A stretch of 64,000 bases of DNA from assembly GCF_042453785.1 (NCBI RefSeq), contig NC_091673.1, positions 3,789,501-3,853,500 of the forward strand, given 5' to 3'. This DNA is from Malus domestica. Its lineage: Eukaryota > Streptophyta > Magnoliopsida > Rosales > Rosaceae. A program made the position numbers and the translations under genes. Below the pieces are notes generated by a model. That model was given only the letters and a program-made list of their open reading frames with translations. It searched no databases and was not told the DNA's origin. Positions within the stretch are counted from its first letter, which is position 1, and each line of letters opens with the position of its first letter. Below, in pieces: positions 11,073 to 22,608 of this stretch.

Positions 11073-12329
11073 CTAAATTTGCAAACTAAATATAATAAAC
11101 CTATTTCTAAAAGATAATTTGGAATGACCACTAACTATTGATTAATTGCACATCAACTTATTTCCTTCCTCCTCCCACAAATTAAAAAAAAAAAAGCCCT
11201 TCTCTGTCTGAAAATGCGGCCTTTATAGCTTCTGCAATTCCGGCGACTTCTCCTCCGCTACCTTTCCACTTCCTTTTCATCCCCATCAGAACGATGGTGA
11301 TGGTGCAACTGGGTTGAAAACCCCATCGGGAGGAATGAATCCGAGAGAGAGAATGGTGGTGAATTGATCGATTCGATCACTGCAATTTCTGTGAGGAGGA
11401 GATTTGCAGATGGTAGCCTTGAATAATTGAATTCAAGCTCAACTTCTGCTATTAAACCCCCACACCAACTTAAAAAAAATTGTGAATTTTAATTGTAGGA
11501 GGAAGTTGTGGAATCTTGTGAATTTAAAAAAAAAAATTCTGACATTATGATCAGTTAGAGTTAATGAATGACAATAATAATGACAACGTGATATGTAACT
11601 CCAATAATTCAATATTGATATTCCAATTAAAATGAATTCGAAAATGAAGTGGTATATATTTATATTAATTTGTTTATTCGAGATCAACATCATCAGTTTC
11701 GTGCTTCTACGTAAAAGTAAAAGATATTCAACGTCCATTCAATAGAGAATTTTTTGTTGTGACGGGAACACGGATTGTACATTATGAGTTTCTCTGTAAG
11801 TGATGGGAAATTTTACTTAAGTTATAACTTTTTAACACACATATCTCACTATTTATATAGTGATACTTAGTGTACCATCTCGTGTACCAATCACACAGAA
11901 AAATCTCTCCATTCAATAAGGCTCTTCCTCGTTAGACATGAACAATACTTAGAGATAAACCAACTTATCGTTAGACAAGAAAAAACATGATTTGATTTGA
12001 GAGTCAACCTCGATTGTATCAGGTAATCTTGTCGACCAAGACCAGGACACACCAGTTCCAACAAGACCCCCAATGTATGGCCAGCTCAGGCAAACAACCA
12101 GCAATTGAAATTAGGTGCGCGCTGAGGACGGAACTCGAATGAAAGAAAAGACATAAGAAAAACTTAAACAAGTGGTACAGTGTAGAATTACAATTAATTG
12201 TATTAAAAATTGGAAAATAGTACAATGTATAGTGTCATATTAATGACTATTGAGGGACAAAATCGTACAATGCATAGGGTCATATTAATGACTATTGAGG
12301 GACAAATCTTACACTAGTTACAATTGAAA
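11073..12329. other. Non-coding region with dispersed repeat pieces
   Basis: No convincing gene. Bases 11640-11725 resemble 3735-3795 (GAAGTGGTATAT...ATCAACATCATCA..TCGTGCTTCTA), so an old repeat is shared. A duplicated unit of about 44 bp (GTCATATTAATGACTATTGAGGGACAAA) occurs twice at 12233-12306. Confidence 0.5.
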
Positions 12330-12503
12330 GTATCGTAATATTACGATTTAATGATATTTATCTTTACATGTAAATGAGAGGCCTTATGTTTAATTCTCAT
12401 CAAATGCGAAGTTGAGCCACATTATTATGACAAGCCCTTGTAAGGCTTAACCTACTCATCTACTCTTTTAGTGTAAATATTATCATTTATTCAAAAAAAC
12501 AAA
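12330..12503 (+). repeat. tRNA-type SINE copy 2 (old)
   Basis: The same family as 10905-11072 and 19208-19369: CGATTTAATGATATTTATC, a B-box-like TTTAATTCTCATC near 12389, GTTGAGCCACATTATTA, the TTAGTGTAAATATTATC 3' block and a short A-run. It is diverged and has lost the TCGA core of the B box. Confidence 0.6.
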
Positions 12504-12796
12504 ATTACATTCCTATATTACATGCTACAATTACGAAAAATATTCAAGATTAATTAATTATTTTCTAACAATCATTCATTAATTGAAGCGGAAAATGTTT
12601 AATTATATGATAACATGCTAGAAGTCATAAGAAACCAACCGTAGGGCTCCCATTTCCTTTGGCACAGAACCCCTCCCCAAGTAACCTGCTTTCGCCGTCA
12701 ACTCCTTCCTCTCTGGTTAGGGTTGGCAGGTAACCCCCTTCTCTTCCTCCTTGTCCTTCTCCTCTCTAGCTCACTACCCCTATTACACCCCACCCC

Positions 12797-14990
12797 TGTT
12801 TTTGTTTTAAAAATTATTTTGGGGTCTTATTTTGTGTGCCCCCGGCCCCAATCTCTCTTCATCATCTCTTTCTCTCTCTTTTCCCTAACTTTCTCCTCTT
12901 TACCTGTGCTCTCTCTTTGCATTTCTCCATTTGTCCGAGCACCACCCCTACACACCCATAACTACAAACGACGACAACACCACCCTCTAATCCAACTTTC
13001 TCTCCTTCTCACCACAGTGCAAACATTTCATCGATGAGTTATCGTTGTTTTCGAAGAAGGTAGGTCGAAACACCCTTCCATCTTTCTCCCTAGTAGTCTA
13101 GAAGGATTCATGGTTGTTATAATGTGATTTTGGTGAAGGTTTGGATATGAAAACACTTCAAGATGGCCTTTCCCAGTTTCCGGAGGACACCCGTGGCTTC
13201 CAGGTGGTTTTTCGGCCAACTCCGGGCACGATGACAAGAACCAAGGGTATATTTTCATTCCTTACCTTTGGGGCTTCAATTTGGTATATTAAATCGCATG
13301 CTTTGGTTAAGTTTTGAGCTCCATTGGAGCTCAAGGAATGTCCGGCCGAATTCCGGCCAAATGGGTTCGGCGACCCACAATTGGAACTCAGGCCTGGCTT
13401 TCAAGCCCCAAAACCCCTTTGAACTAGGCCTTTGGGCCTAGGACCTTTCAGCCCAAACTCTCCAACCCAACCTAAACCTTTTATTTTTATTTTGTTTATT
13501 TTGTTTTAAAACCCAAAGGAATAGGCTCGGCCGGGCCTTCAAGCCTAGCCCATTTGAGAACCCTAGTGAGAAAGGCCTTTGGGCCACTGAACCAGCCCAA
13601 GACCTGAGCTTTCAAGCCCAAACCTAATATAACCCAACCCTAAAACCCATTTTAAATTAGAAACCCGTAACCCATTAACCCACTATCCTAAGCCCAACCT
13701 ACCTAAACCTAAACCTAACCCAAGTCCAAACCCTAAACCCTAACTGGCCCAAACCCTTTATGGGGAATATCCACTAGGGAATATTTCGTCAGGGAATATT
13801 CTTTGTGTTGACTTTTACGAAATTTAACCGAGACCTTACTTAGTGTAATTCGACATCTTGAATTCATTTCCGACGTTCGTTTTCCCAAATTCAATTGTTA
13901 TAATAGAGTTTTATTAATTGGACCCTTTATGTACAATTATTTGTGACGATTCCATGTTCGATAGTTTGCGTGGCTCTTCGGCGGCTAAGTATCTGTGAGT
14001 GGACCCCTTCTAAAAATGAATGTTTTAATAGTATAAATGCATACAAGAAAATCATGATTTAATGATTATGTTTTATGAAACATTTTATGAGATAACATGC
14101 TTATTGAGGCTAGTTTGAATTATTACTATTTTTCCTATAACCCGTGTTCTTTATAGAATATTTGATGGACGATGATATGATATTTAGAACATGTTTTGAA
14201 CACCTCTTTATAGTATAGATGATGGATGACTTTATACTATGAAGTTGCTTTTCAAATAAATGTATGTTCAATGGTTTTGTACTTACCTAGTGGTCCCAAT
14301 TCCGTTACGGGGTGAGGGATATATTATGTCCTGGACGACGGTTACGGTGTTGGCATAGGGCCTGAAGATGGTTTTCCTCTAGCAATTAGCACAGAGACGG
14401 GGAGCTGGCTTGGGGCCTGGGGGTGATTTTCCTCTGGCAATTGGCATAGAGACGAGGAGCTGGCATGGGGCCTGGAGGGATATTGGACATTCACTAGTGA
14501 TTATGATATATATGAGTTATGATTTGAGACATTGCACGACATGCTAGGTTTCGGAAAACCTATTTTTATCATGCTATATGAGTTTTCATAAAACCTGGGG
14601 ATTAGTATGTTGATAACTTTTTTATTTTATATATATATATATATATCAACTTGGTCCACTCATGTTTGTTTTGCGCCATTTTCAGGACTTAGAATCGAGG
14701 CATACAATCCCGGCGTCAAGGCACTTCCGCATCAGCATCTTCGAATCCTCTCGGTGTAGGATCCATCCTTTGTTTCATTCAATTTTATATTATTTCTTTT
14801 AATCTTCTAATTAGTTGTATACTCTGAATACGTTCCTTAAATGCATATTCATTATTCTTTTATATTTATAAGTCTTATCTATCTCTTGTTCTCAGCTTTT
14901 GCACTCAATAAATGGTTTTCGTCACCCTCGAGTGTCAGCCAGCACGTGCCTATCCTGGTATTTGGGGAATATCGGGATCGGGGCGTGTCA
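12797..14990. mobile_element. Candidate solo LTR, Ty3/gypsy-like
   Basis: A stretch of about 2.2 kb with the look of a long Rosaceae-type LTR: pyrimidine-rich leader, GC-rich body, and two tandem units of about 68 bp (GGGCCTG..TTTTCCTCT..) at 14340-14480. It ends GGGGCGTGTCA at 14990 followed by ACCCC. An ACCCC also precedes TG at 12797, which would be a 5-bp target duplication. The left boundary sits in C-rich sequence and could be chance. No internal coding domains were found. Confidence 0.45.
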
Positions 14991-15199
14991 ACCCCTCCCT
15001 CGAAACCTCTTCCATCCCTCCAATCTGGTATTCCCCCCAACTTACTTATTCGCAACCCCTTTCTCTTCACTTCAATAAGTTTCTTAGTTTTGTTCTATTC
15101 CTTGTTTTTGATAACCCTCTTAATATCTAGTTTCCTTGAGCTTGTGTCAACCTCCCTGAGCTTGTCACAAATCTGGGCTTTTATGCCCATTTCTTTCTC
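14991..15199. other. Non-coding, pyrimidine-rich sequence
   Basis: Nothing recognisable beyond low-complexity CT-rich sequence. Overlapping open frames in all three forward frames reflect composition, not coding. Confidence 0.4.
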
Positions 15200-15621
15200 C
15201 TTTGCTTCTCCTCGTTATTAGTTCTTCACCACCGACCTTTGCTACTCGGCCCATCGCTTGCCTCCCATTGGCCACGTATTTTGGTATTTGGTGGTTGTTA
15301 AAGTGTTTTAGCACTAATTGGTAAGATTATGGCGAGCGCTTTTTGCGCGGGTGGCTCACTCACCTCCATTTTCAGTTCATCCAGATTGTTTGTGGGTTTT
15401 TTTATTGGTGATGGCGGCGGGTTGGCGATGGTGGTGCAACTGTTGTGGCGGAGGCAACAATCTTTCAGATCTAAAGTTTTGTTTTTTGTGGGCTTGCTCT
15501 TTTTGAGCATTTATGTTGTATTTTCTTTTAGGCTATGTTTGTATTTGAACTACCTTTGGACTTTCTATTTCATATAATAGCTTTTTCAACTAATAAAAGT
15601 TTCTAATTTGGCAAAAAAAAA
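15200..15621 (+). mobile_element. Probable LINE 3' end fragment
   Basis: A GC-richer block ending AACTAATAAAAGTTTCTAATTTGGC and a short A-run (15612-15621), the organisation expected of a 5'-truncated LINE. It differs from the LINE at 1-3734. No target duplication could be assigned, so the left end is approximate. Confidence 0.4.
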
Positions 15622-15880
15622 ATCCGACTTAAAAGAAACAAAACTTAAAAAAAAGGAAACGGATGCCTTTTTTATTTATGTTGCAGTGCTCATATTAGGC
15701 TGCTTACAGTCCTGACGCCCTAGTGCAGAATTCATGGGCAGTTCACAAGGGAGTGTACAACTACTTTTATGACGTTCAAGATTTCTTTATTATACTTATT
15801 GTATTTATCAAAGGCACCAATGTGTGGGTACTTCAGATACCCCAAATGCAAGAACCATGAGAAACTCTGCTCTTCGCCGT

Positions 15881-17824
15881 TCAAAGCGAGTGTAAAATCA
15901 CCTGAACTCCATGATATGGACGAACAGTAACATAATGCAAGGGCAAGTGGACGTAAGACGGGGAAAGGGTGAAGGAATAGCGTTGAAGAATCATCGACAG
16001 AGCAATCTTCGCTTCAGTTGTCGAGAAATTCAAGCCCACACAAGTTCGAGGTCCCAGTCCAAAGGGTATGAATGCACCTACATTATTGTTAGTTGCTTTT
16101 AAAACCCCTTCTGAGAATCTGTCTGGTTTGAAAAGGTGGACATCTTTCCCCCAGATTTGAGGATCATGGTGAAGTGCAATGGTCGAGATAACCAATTCAA
16201 GATTAGCAGGAACGATGAGCTTTCCCAGTTTCACTTCCTTTTCAACTTTCCTTGTAAGGTAAACCGGAGGGGTATATAGCCTCAAACACTCATTGATGAT
16301 CATGTTCATCTGTATAGAAATGGAAAATTGATAACATAATCAATTTTCAAACATGTTGTAACAGAGCAAAGAAAAAAAAAAGAGTTCTTGATATTCTTAC
16401 AGTTCTCATTTTGGCAATGCCGTCATGATTTGGAGTTTGTTTGCCAAATAATTGTATGACCTCCTTCCTTGCTTCCTCTTGCCAATCCGTATTAAGTGCC
16501 AGAAGAAAGACGGTCCAACCAAGTAAAGTATTAGTGGTTTCTTGTCCAGCAAAGTAAAACGTCTTGCACTCATCAATTAACTCATCCACCGAAATCCTCT
16601 GGTTGTCATCGGCACTCTGACAAGCCTTCAAAAGTAATCCAAGAAAATCACTTCCAAAATTGTCTTTTTCTTTGGTCCCTGCCTTGTTTTCTCTTTTCTT
16701 GACGATCTCTATTATGGTGGCGTGTACTTCTTTCTCGAGTTTATCTGATTCGATCTCATCGCTGGTTTTGAAGAACTTACTGCATTAAATGAAAAGACTA
16801 CCCATGAGGACCGAAGTGATTGTCAACAAATCTTGTGGTGAATATTGAGTAGATCACCGTTGCATAGCAGATGGGCAAACGAAAAAGAATAATAGGGATT
16901 ACCTGATGCCAGGAACTCTGACCTTGAAAGCATTTTTGAATAGTATGGAGCCTAACTTCATCAACATCTCAAAAATGTTCTTTCCTTCTATATAGCTGCT
17001 GCCAAATGCCGTTCTAGAAATGACTTCCGAAGTGAACAATCTAAACTCTTCATACACCTCAATCTCTTTTCCTTCAAAAAATTTCCACCTTTCTAGCATT
17101 GCCTCGGCACTAGCTACCATTTCCGGAATCATACTCTATTGAAACAATACCATCATGATATTAGCAGATTCACCTTCAGTTTATTACACTAAAGTACAAG
17201 CAACCTTGAAGACTTACTTTTAAAGTCTCTCCATGGAAGGCATGGGTGGCCAGTTTCCGCAATTTTCCCCATTTTTCAGCTTCGGTTGTTGTCACTAGGC
17301 CGTCTCCCAATAGCTTATTCACAAAGTTTGGGGTATCTGTTTTCGGATAAGCTCTATTTTTGTTATTCAGTATCTCTTTGCACAACTCGGGTTCCGTAAT
17401 GACCAACTGAGCCTTAGAACCATGCCATTGAAGATAATTCTTCCCTGTAATTAGTATGTAAACAATGATCAAAATTTGTCACGGAATTAAGATTAAAAAA
17501 CAATAGTAGTCAACCTAAAATCGCGAGAGTTCACTTGTCACCATATATCTTGATCCATGAGTGCGTGTGAGGTTGGACAACAGAAAGTATGTCGTGTGAT
17601 AAAATCTGTGGCCTTCCCATGACTTCCTTTCTCATGTCAGAGATTTCTTTGGTGTTTCCATGGATAAGTCGGTAAGGAGGGCCTCGGATCCCCTGTGAAG
17701 CCATCAACTTCCGAATGCGAGTCGGAGTCCACCATATCTTGTGAAGGATCTTGATTAGCCCTAAGATAAGAAACAGACACAGAAAGCTTGGGAATATGAT
17801 TACTAAACCTCCGAAAGAACCCAT
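15881..17824 (-). CDS. CYP749A: Cytochrome P450 CYP749A-like, gene B (intact)
   Basis: Exons 17824-17542, 17444-17218, 17135-16903, 16779-16401 and 16309-15881, all with GT-AG junctions. The spliced length is 1551 bp (516 residues). An in-frame ATG at 17893 would add 23 charged residues ahead of the membrane anchor. The start at 17824 is chosen because it matches where the paralogues begin. Features: N-terminal hydrophobic anchor, WWTPTRI hinge, FAGQETTN in the I-helix, ECLR for K-helix ExxR, FKPDRF, and the heme loop FGLGPRTCVG with Cys 464. The E-C-L-R K-helix differs from E-S-L-R in the other copies but keeps the Glu and Arg. A TATA-type CAATATAAAG lies about 55 bp upstream (17876-17887, minus). 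The small gene at 20255 lies divergently on its 5' side. Confidence 0.9.
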
Positions 17825-18904
17825 TTTTTCGTATTTCTTTTTGAGTTGGAGTCCGTCGTTCTGAAGTTTTTTCTGCTCTTTATATTGTAACACAAATTAA
17901 CAAGATGCTGCTGATGGTATTTATCTAGTGAGTGTCACTTACTTATCTTGCTAGTTACTAAAATCCAAGGGGCAAACATCATCATCAATACATTGGCTTG
18001 AAACCTTAAGCTGCTATTTGTCGACTTTCGATATGTCACTTTGGAATTATCTCCTGAATTTGTCACCAAATACGTTTACCGTACTATTAATTTGTTTCCC
18101 TACCCTCTCTTTCACCACATTTTTCTAGTTTCCTTGATGAGCTTTCGCAAGCCTAAAATTTCTTCGTAAAATTAGTGTCTGTGTCCTTGTCACAGACTGC
18201 AGCTGGCATAACAAATTATGTCCATCGTTTTCTACGACTTTTGGATGGATATGGTTGTGACTTGTAATAAGTTGGCTTTTCTAAATTTTGAAAGACATGA
18301 ACCTTAAGCTGCCATTTCTTGACTCCGCTGTGAAACTTCTATATCTACGGGACAAAAGTAGGTCGCTCAATGTCATGGGAAGTTAAAGGACCCTGCATGT
18401 GATTACAAGGAGTCGAACTTGGGGTGTTCGTCAGTTTTTAACTGATGAGATTCTGCGAATTCACGTCCGATCTAAACATGGATGTGCATAATATCTAAAG
18501 AATGAATGGACAAAATAAGAAAGAAATGCAGATAAAATTTATGAAAAAAAAAAGGGAAAAAGAGTGGGTTGGGTGGTGTTACTTGCTGCTTACACAGAAA
18601 AAAAAAAGGCTACAAGCCTTCAACTTTCCATTGTAGCACCCTTCACAGAAACCTGAAACCTACCTTCCTTCCTAGCCCTGAGAACTGGGTCTCTCCAAAT
18701 TCTTCTTGTCAAATTTTGTGGTGTCTTCGGAGCTGTTTATTAGATTTGGGCTTGTATGGATTTACACTTGGGCTTAGCATCAGTTAGGCTTAGTTGCTGC
18801 TTTGGGTTGGGTGCAGAGTGAAGTCACCCATAGGCAAGCACTCTTAACTAACTGAGTATATTTAGGGGAGGAAATCGAACTGGGTGCATAGGTAAGTACT
18901 CTTA
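17825..18904. other. Gene B upstream region
   Basis: The start of the 2.4-kb interval between gene B and the divergent small gene at 20255. Bases 18190-18260 (CTGCAGCTGGC..AACAAATT..TTGGATGGAT) resemble 28920-28990 upstream of P450 D and are therefore a conserved piece of promoter-side sequence. No coding potential was recognised. Confidence 0.5.
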
Positions 18905-19207
18905 GGGTGCGTTTGGTACGTGGGACGGGACGGGACGGAACGGGACAAGGCGTTCCGTCCCGCGTTTGGTGCGCCAAAAATGGGTGGAACGGGCTGTTCC
19001 ACGGGACAGATTTTGAGTGTTTTTGCGTTCCACCTCCCCCCTGGAACGGGTTTGTTCCACGTCTGTGGAACACAATGTTTTACCATTTTAAGACAAATAT
19101 ATCCCATGTCTTTTTCAAAAATTACACCTTCATTCCGTCCCGTCCTGTCCCGTCCCGTCCTGTTCCGTTCCGTCCCGTCCCGTCCCGTCTGCGTACCAAA
19201 CGCACCC
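18905..19207. mobile_element. PIF/Harbinger-type MITE with GGGAC pentamer arrays
   Basis: Perfect 16-bp terminal inverted repeats, GGGTGCGTTTGGTACG and its complement, are flanked by a TTA duplication (18902-18904 and 19208-19210). Inside the left end is a run of GGGAC units and inside the right end the complementary GTCCC units, so the element can fold into a long GC-rich hairpin. At 303 bp with no transposase it is a non-autonomous element. It interrupts the SINE-like sequence continuing at 19208. Open frames on both strands here are products of the pentamers. Confidence 0.85.
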
Positions 19208-19369
19208 TTAGCTAACTGAGTCACTTGAAAGTGAGAGGTCCTAAGTTCGATTCTCGTCAAAGACAAGTTTAAACCATATTATTACTAGCTAATTGTGAAG
19301 CTAAGCTCACACTTCCCTCTTAGTGTAAATAATATCGTTTGTTAAAATTAAAAAAAAAAAAAAAAAAAC
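19208..19369 (+). repeat. tRNA-type SINE copy 3 (youngest)
   Basis: The best preserved copy: a clear B box in AAGTTCGATTCTCGTC (19242-19257), the body GTTTAAACCATATTATTACT, the 3' block TTAGTGTAAATAATATCGTT, and an A tail of about 18 bases. Its 5' side is separated from GGTAAGTACTCTTA (about 18890-18904) by the MITE at 18905-19207. Confidence 0.75.
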
Positions 19370-20254
19370 ACTAACTGAGTCACAAATCTCTGTCCACCGT
19401 TTCTTATGTTGTAAAATGTGTCATTTTATATAAATAAATGAATCAAGCAAATGTGTACATAAATCATTGTTATGTCATTTGCCATTTATGGGCCCGTTTG
19501 AGTCTTTTTATTTTTATTTTTTATGAAGCACTTGTGCTCATAAGCGTTTTATCTAGAAGTGTTTTTATAAGAAATGCATTGAACTTTTTTATTAAAAATT
19601 TAAGTACATTCGAAAAAAGAAAAAAAAAACAATTGTGAAAACTTTATAAAGAAGCATAACAAAGTACTACTTGAGAAAATGCTTCAATGATTTAAAAACA
19701 TTTAAGTTTTTCTGTCAAATACATTAATGTTTTTATTTATCAGATTGCACTACTAGTCCATCCAAAGGCAATCTTGAACATATTTTTTTTTTTAGAGGTA
19801 GTGCTATCAACACATTCATTTTTACTTCTCACATAATCTTCTCAAATTTCAGCCGTCAAATCGAATAATTTGAACAAGATCATGACAAAAAATTAACAAG
19901 GAAGTGAAGAAGATAAAAATGAGTGTGTGAATAACACTATTTTTTTTATAATTATTGGTAAGAAAAAGGCATTTCAAAGGAGGAGTCTTTGTATTACGTG
20001 TTCAAGCTTCGTATTATGCATTTCTTGTTGGGAAATGGCAGACTTTAACTTTTAATACTACCGTCCTTTATTATCCTTCATTTTCAAGCTTTGACTTCAT
20101 GTTCCAACGTACTCTAACACTTCCGATGCTTGAATTAATCTTCCCAGAATCAAATCTTTAAATTAGTGCATTATATATATGGCCATGCACCCTTCATGCA
20201 AGTCATAAAATCAACAAAAGGCAAAAGAAAAGTAAAAGCAGTTTGTACTAGAAA
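19370..20254 (+). promoter_or_regulatory. Upstream region of small gene, with TATA box
   Basis: AT-rich sequence with no gene. Its end carries TTATATATAT (20171-20180) about 75 bp before the ATG, then GGCCATGCACCCTTCA. This is shared with the region before the pseudogene at 7503, where a TATA-like element is followed by GCCATGCACCCTTCA. CCGATGCTTGAATTAATCTT further up matches the orphan upstream regions at 44660 and 59370. Confidence 0.6.
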
Positions 20255-20479
20255 ATGGGAGGCAGCAAGGGCTCTGGAGGGAATCAAAATGCTGGGTCTG
20301 GGGGGGGTAACAAATCCTCCGGTGGAGCAACTGGTGGCAGTGGCGGTGGCGGTGGCGGAGGAGCCAAAGCAGCGGGAGGGACGGGGGCTTCTATGAAAGC
20401 GCCAGGAAGAGATTATACGATCTCGAGAGACAGCTTTGAGAGTAACCCTGCTGCCTACTTCAAAGATCTGCGCAAATAA
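20255..20479 (+). CDS. Small Gly-rich protein with conserved C-terminal tail (unknown function)
   Basis: A 74-residue open frame. The first 45 residues are Gly/Ser-rich (including a run of seven Gly) and the last 28 read K-A-P-G-R-D-Y-T-I..F-E-S-N-P-A-A-Y-F-K-D-L-R-K. I do not recognise a named family. It is called because the tail is conserved in two other loci here (7503 and 59485) whose N-termini differ, because frame and stop position are preserved, and because a TATA box lies at a sensible distance. It has no signal peptide or membrane segment, whereas the 59485 copy has one. It lies divergent to P450 gene B and convergent with P450 pseudogene C. Confidence 0.65.
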   Translation: MGGSKGSGGNQNAGSGGGNKSSGGATGGSGGGGGGGAKAAGGTGASMKAPGRDYTISRDSFESNPAAYFKDLRK

Positions 20480-20828
20480 AAAAATCTACTATTTCTCACT
20501 AATGGCTGAGACATTAGGACTTATATATGATAAATAAGGAGCAGTAGTAATTAGTACTGTGCTTCTGTTGAACTGCTTATCCATATGTATTCTCCCTACC
20601 TATCCTAATGCAGTTACTAGTTACATATTATGTTTAAGCTTTGTGTCTTTAATTAAGTATAGTTTACCATTGATGATACACAGCGGTTACTCTAAAGTCT
20701 AAACACATACCAATGAGTTCGATAGCTAGAAAAAGTTGAAATGATAACGGATAGACACAATTTCATTAGTTGCACTGAATAGCAAATCCGAAAGGCATCA
20801 ATTTCCCGGCAATGCCAGCCTTCACAGT
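20480..20828. other. Intergenic between convergent small gene and P450 pseudogene C
   Basis: AT-rich 3' flanking DNA that matches P450 3' flanks only in its last 60 bp. Nothing else seen. Confidence 0.4.
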
Positions 20829-21970
20829 TCAAAGTGAATGTAGCATTACCTGAATTCTATGTTGTGGCCGCAGTGTCAAATAAAGAAAGGGCAAGTGGAC
20901 ATAACCTGGGGAAAGAGTGAAGGAGTAGCATTGTAGAATCATCGACAGAGCAATCTTTGCTTCGATGGTTGCAAGGTTCAACTCCACACAGCTTTGAGGT
21001 CCCAGACGAAAGGGTATGAAAGTGCTTATGTTATTGTTAGTAGCTTTAGCGATCCCTTCTGCGAATCTCTCCGGTTTGAAAAGTTGCTTGTCTTCTCCCC
21101 AAATTCGAGCATCGTGCTGAAATGCTAGATTTGAGAAAACCAATTCCACATTAGGTGGCACAATAACATTCCCCTGTCTAGGCACACTGACATTCCCCAG
21201 TATAATTTCCCTATCAACTCTCCTTAATAAGGAATCAAGAGGGGGATATAACCTGTGAGACTTATAGAAAATCATACTCGTCTGCATGAATAAAAAAGAA
21301 AAACAGATTCCCAAATTAGAATCTCTAATCTCAACTGAAAACATGTTTCCAACACCCCCTTTCTTACTATTTTCAGTTTGGAAAAGTTATCAGGATTTGG
21401 GGTTTGTTAGCCAAATCATTCCATCACCCCCTTTCTTGATTCCTCTTGCCAATCCGTATGGAGTGCCAGAAGAAACAGAGTCCAAGCAAACAAAGTATTA
21501 ATGGTTTCTTGTCCAGCAAAGTAAAACGTCTTGCACTCATCCACCGAAACCATCTGGTTTTCAATTTCATCGTGAGTTCAAAAGTAATCCGTGAAAATCA
21601 CTCCCGAAACTCTTGTTTTCTCCTGTCATTGCCTTCTTTTCTCGTTTCTTGACAATCTCTGTTATGGAGGCATGTACTTCTTTCTCTAGTTTGTCCAATT
21701 CGATCTCATCGTTGGTTTTGAAAAGCTTACTGATGCCAGGAACAGACTGGGAAAGAATTTTTTAATTTATACTTTAATCCCATCTAATAATTTGTATGTA
21801 ACTTAGAGATTTTTTTATTTGATTTTTGTTGTTTTCATGTTGGCCACCCATATTTTGAATCCTGGTTCCGCCCCTGACCATAGCTTGTGAAAGATGTTGA
21901 TGAGAATTAAGACAAGAAGCACACACAGAAAGCTTTAAAAAATGACTACTGGGCCTCCCAAAGAAGCCAT
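20829..21970 (-). pseudogene. Cytochrome P450 CYP749A-like, copy C (degenerate)
   Basis: Three remnants remain. Exon 1 start: ATG 21970-21968, an anchor-like frame with an internal TAA, cut off after FHKLW. Exon 4 (about 21730-21345) has indels and stops. Exon 5 is at about 21281-20829. The heme loop reads FRLGPQSCVE, so the Arg and the final Gly of FxxGxRxCxG are replaced, and exon 5 has an in-frame internal duplication around GNVSVP/GNVIVP. Exon 2 and nearly all of exon 3 are gone. The last bases of exon 3 (GTTCCTGGCATCAG) join exon 4 (TAAGCTTTTC) directly with no intron 3, while intron 4 is still present. It cannot encode a functional P450. Confidence 0.9.
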
Positions 21971-22608
21971 TTTTCGTGTGCTTCTCTTTGGCCATCTCCC
22001 TTAAAAAATACTCGTCTTTTTTTATTCTTTTGTTTTCCGGTCGGCACAGAGGCATCATATTTCAACTAATGTATAATATTCAACACGGTGCAATAACATT
22101 GAACCCCAAAATCTATCTATGTTAATGGAACTACCGTCACCTCTAGTTTGTATTGATTTTAGCCGTGCCCGGAAGTAGCATAACCTTGTGCTGCCATGTT
22201 AACTTATCAATTACGGTACATATTACGGCGTACGCCAAACAAAAAGAAAAACTTTGCTCGGATTATCCAAAAAATTCTGACAAACGAAAGAGAACAATAA
22301 TTGGAAAGAAAAAAAAAAAACTGCTTATAGCTTAAGCCATCATATAATAGAAACGTGTATGGCTGAATATTTGAAGGGTTTACAATATATAGGCACACAT
22401 ACCGTATTTCATAAGGAAACTAATTAGAAAAGATAAGGAAACTAATTACAAAGGACTACTATCAATTACAAATCCTAATCTTACCAAATATTCTCCTAGA
22501 ATATTTATAATAAAGACTGACGTCAACACATATCATAAGGCTACAATTTCTAGGTACTCCATACTACCAACCAAGTGCAAGATATTTGGCAATTCTGGTC
22601 TTCGGAGT
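21971..22608. other. Intergenic between P450 copies C and D
   Basis: Non-coding. It holds the 5' flank of C and the 3' flank of D. No element boundaries recognised. Confidence 0.4.

Noticed and set aside
12723-13037. 104-codon hydrophobic frame with signal-peptide-like start
   Set aside because: Pyrimidine-rich LTR-like sequence translates as Leu/Ser/Pro; it overlaps the proposed LTR border and lacks any family feature.
13720-13745. Telomere-like AAACCCTAAACCCTAAC
   Set aside because: Only about two units inside a CCTAA-rich LTR-like region; not an interstitial telomere array.
18862-19219. Overlapping open frames on both strands, rich in R-P-V and G-R-D repeats
   Set aside because: Products of translating GGGAC/GTCCC pentamers of the MITE.
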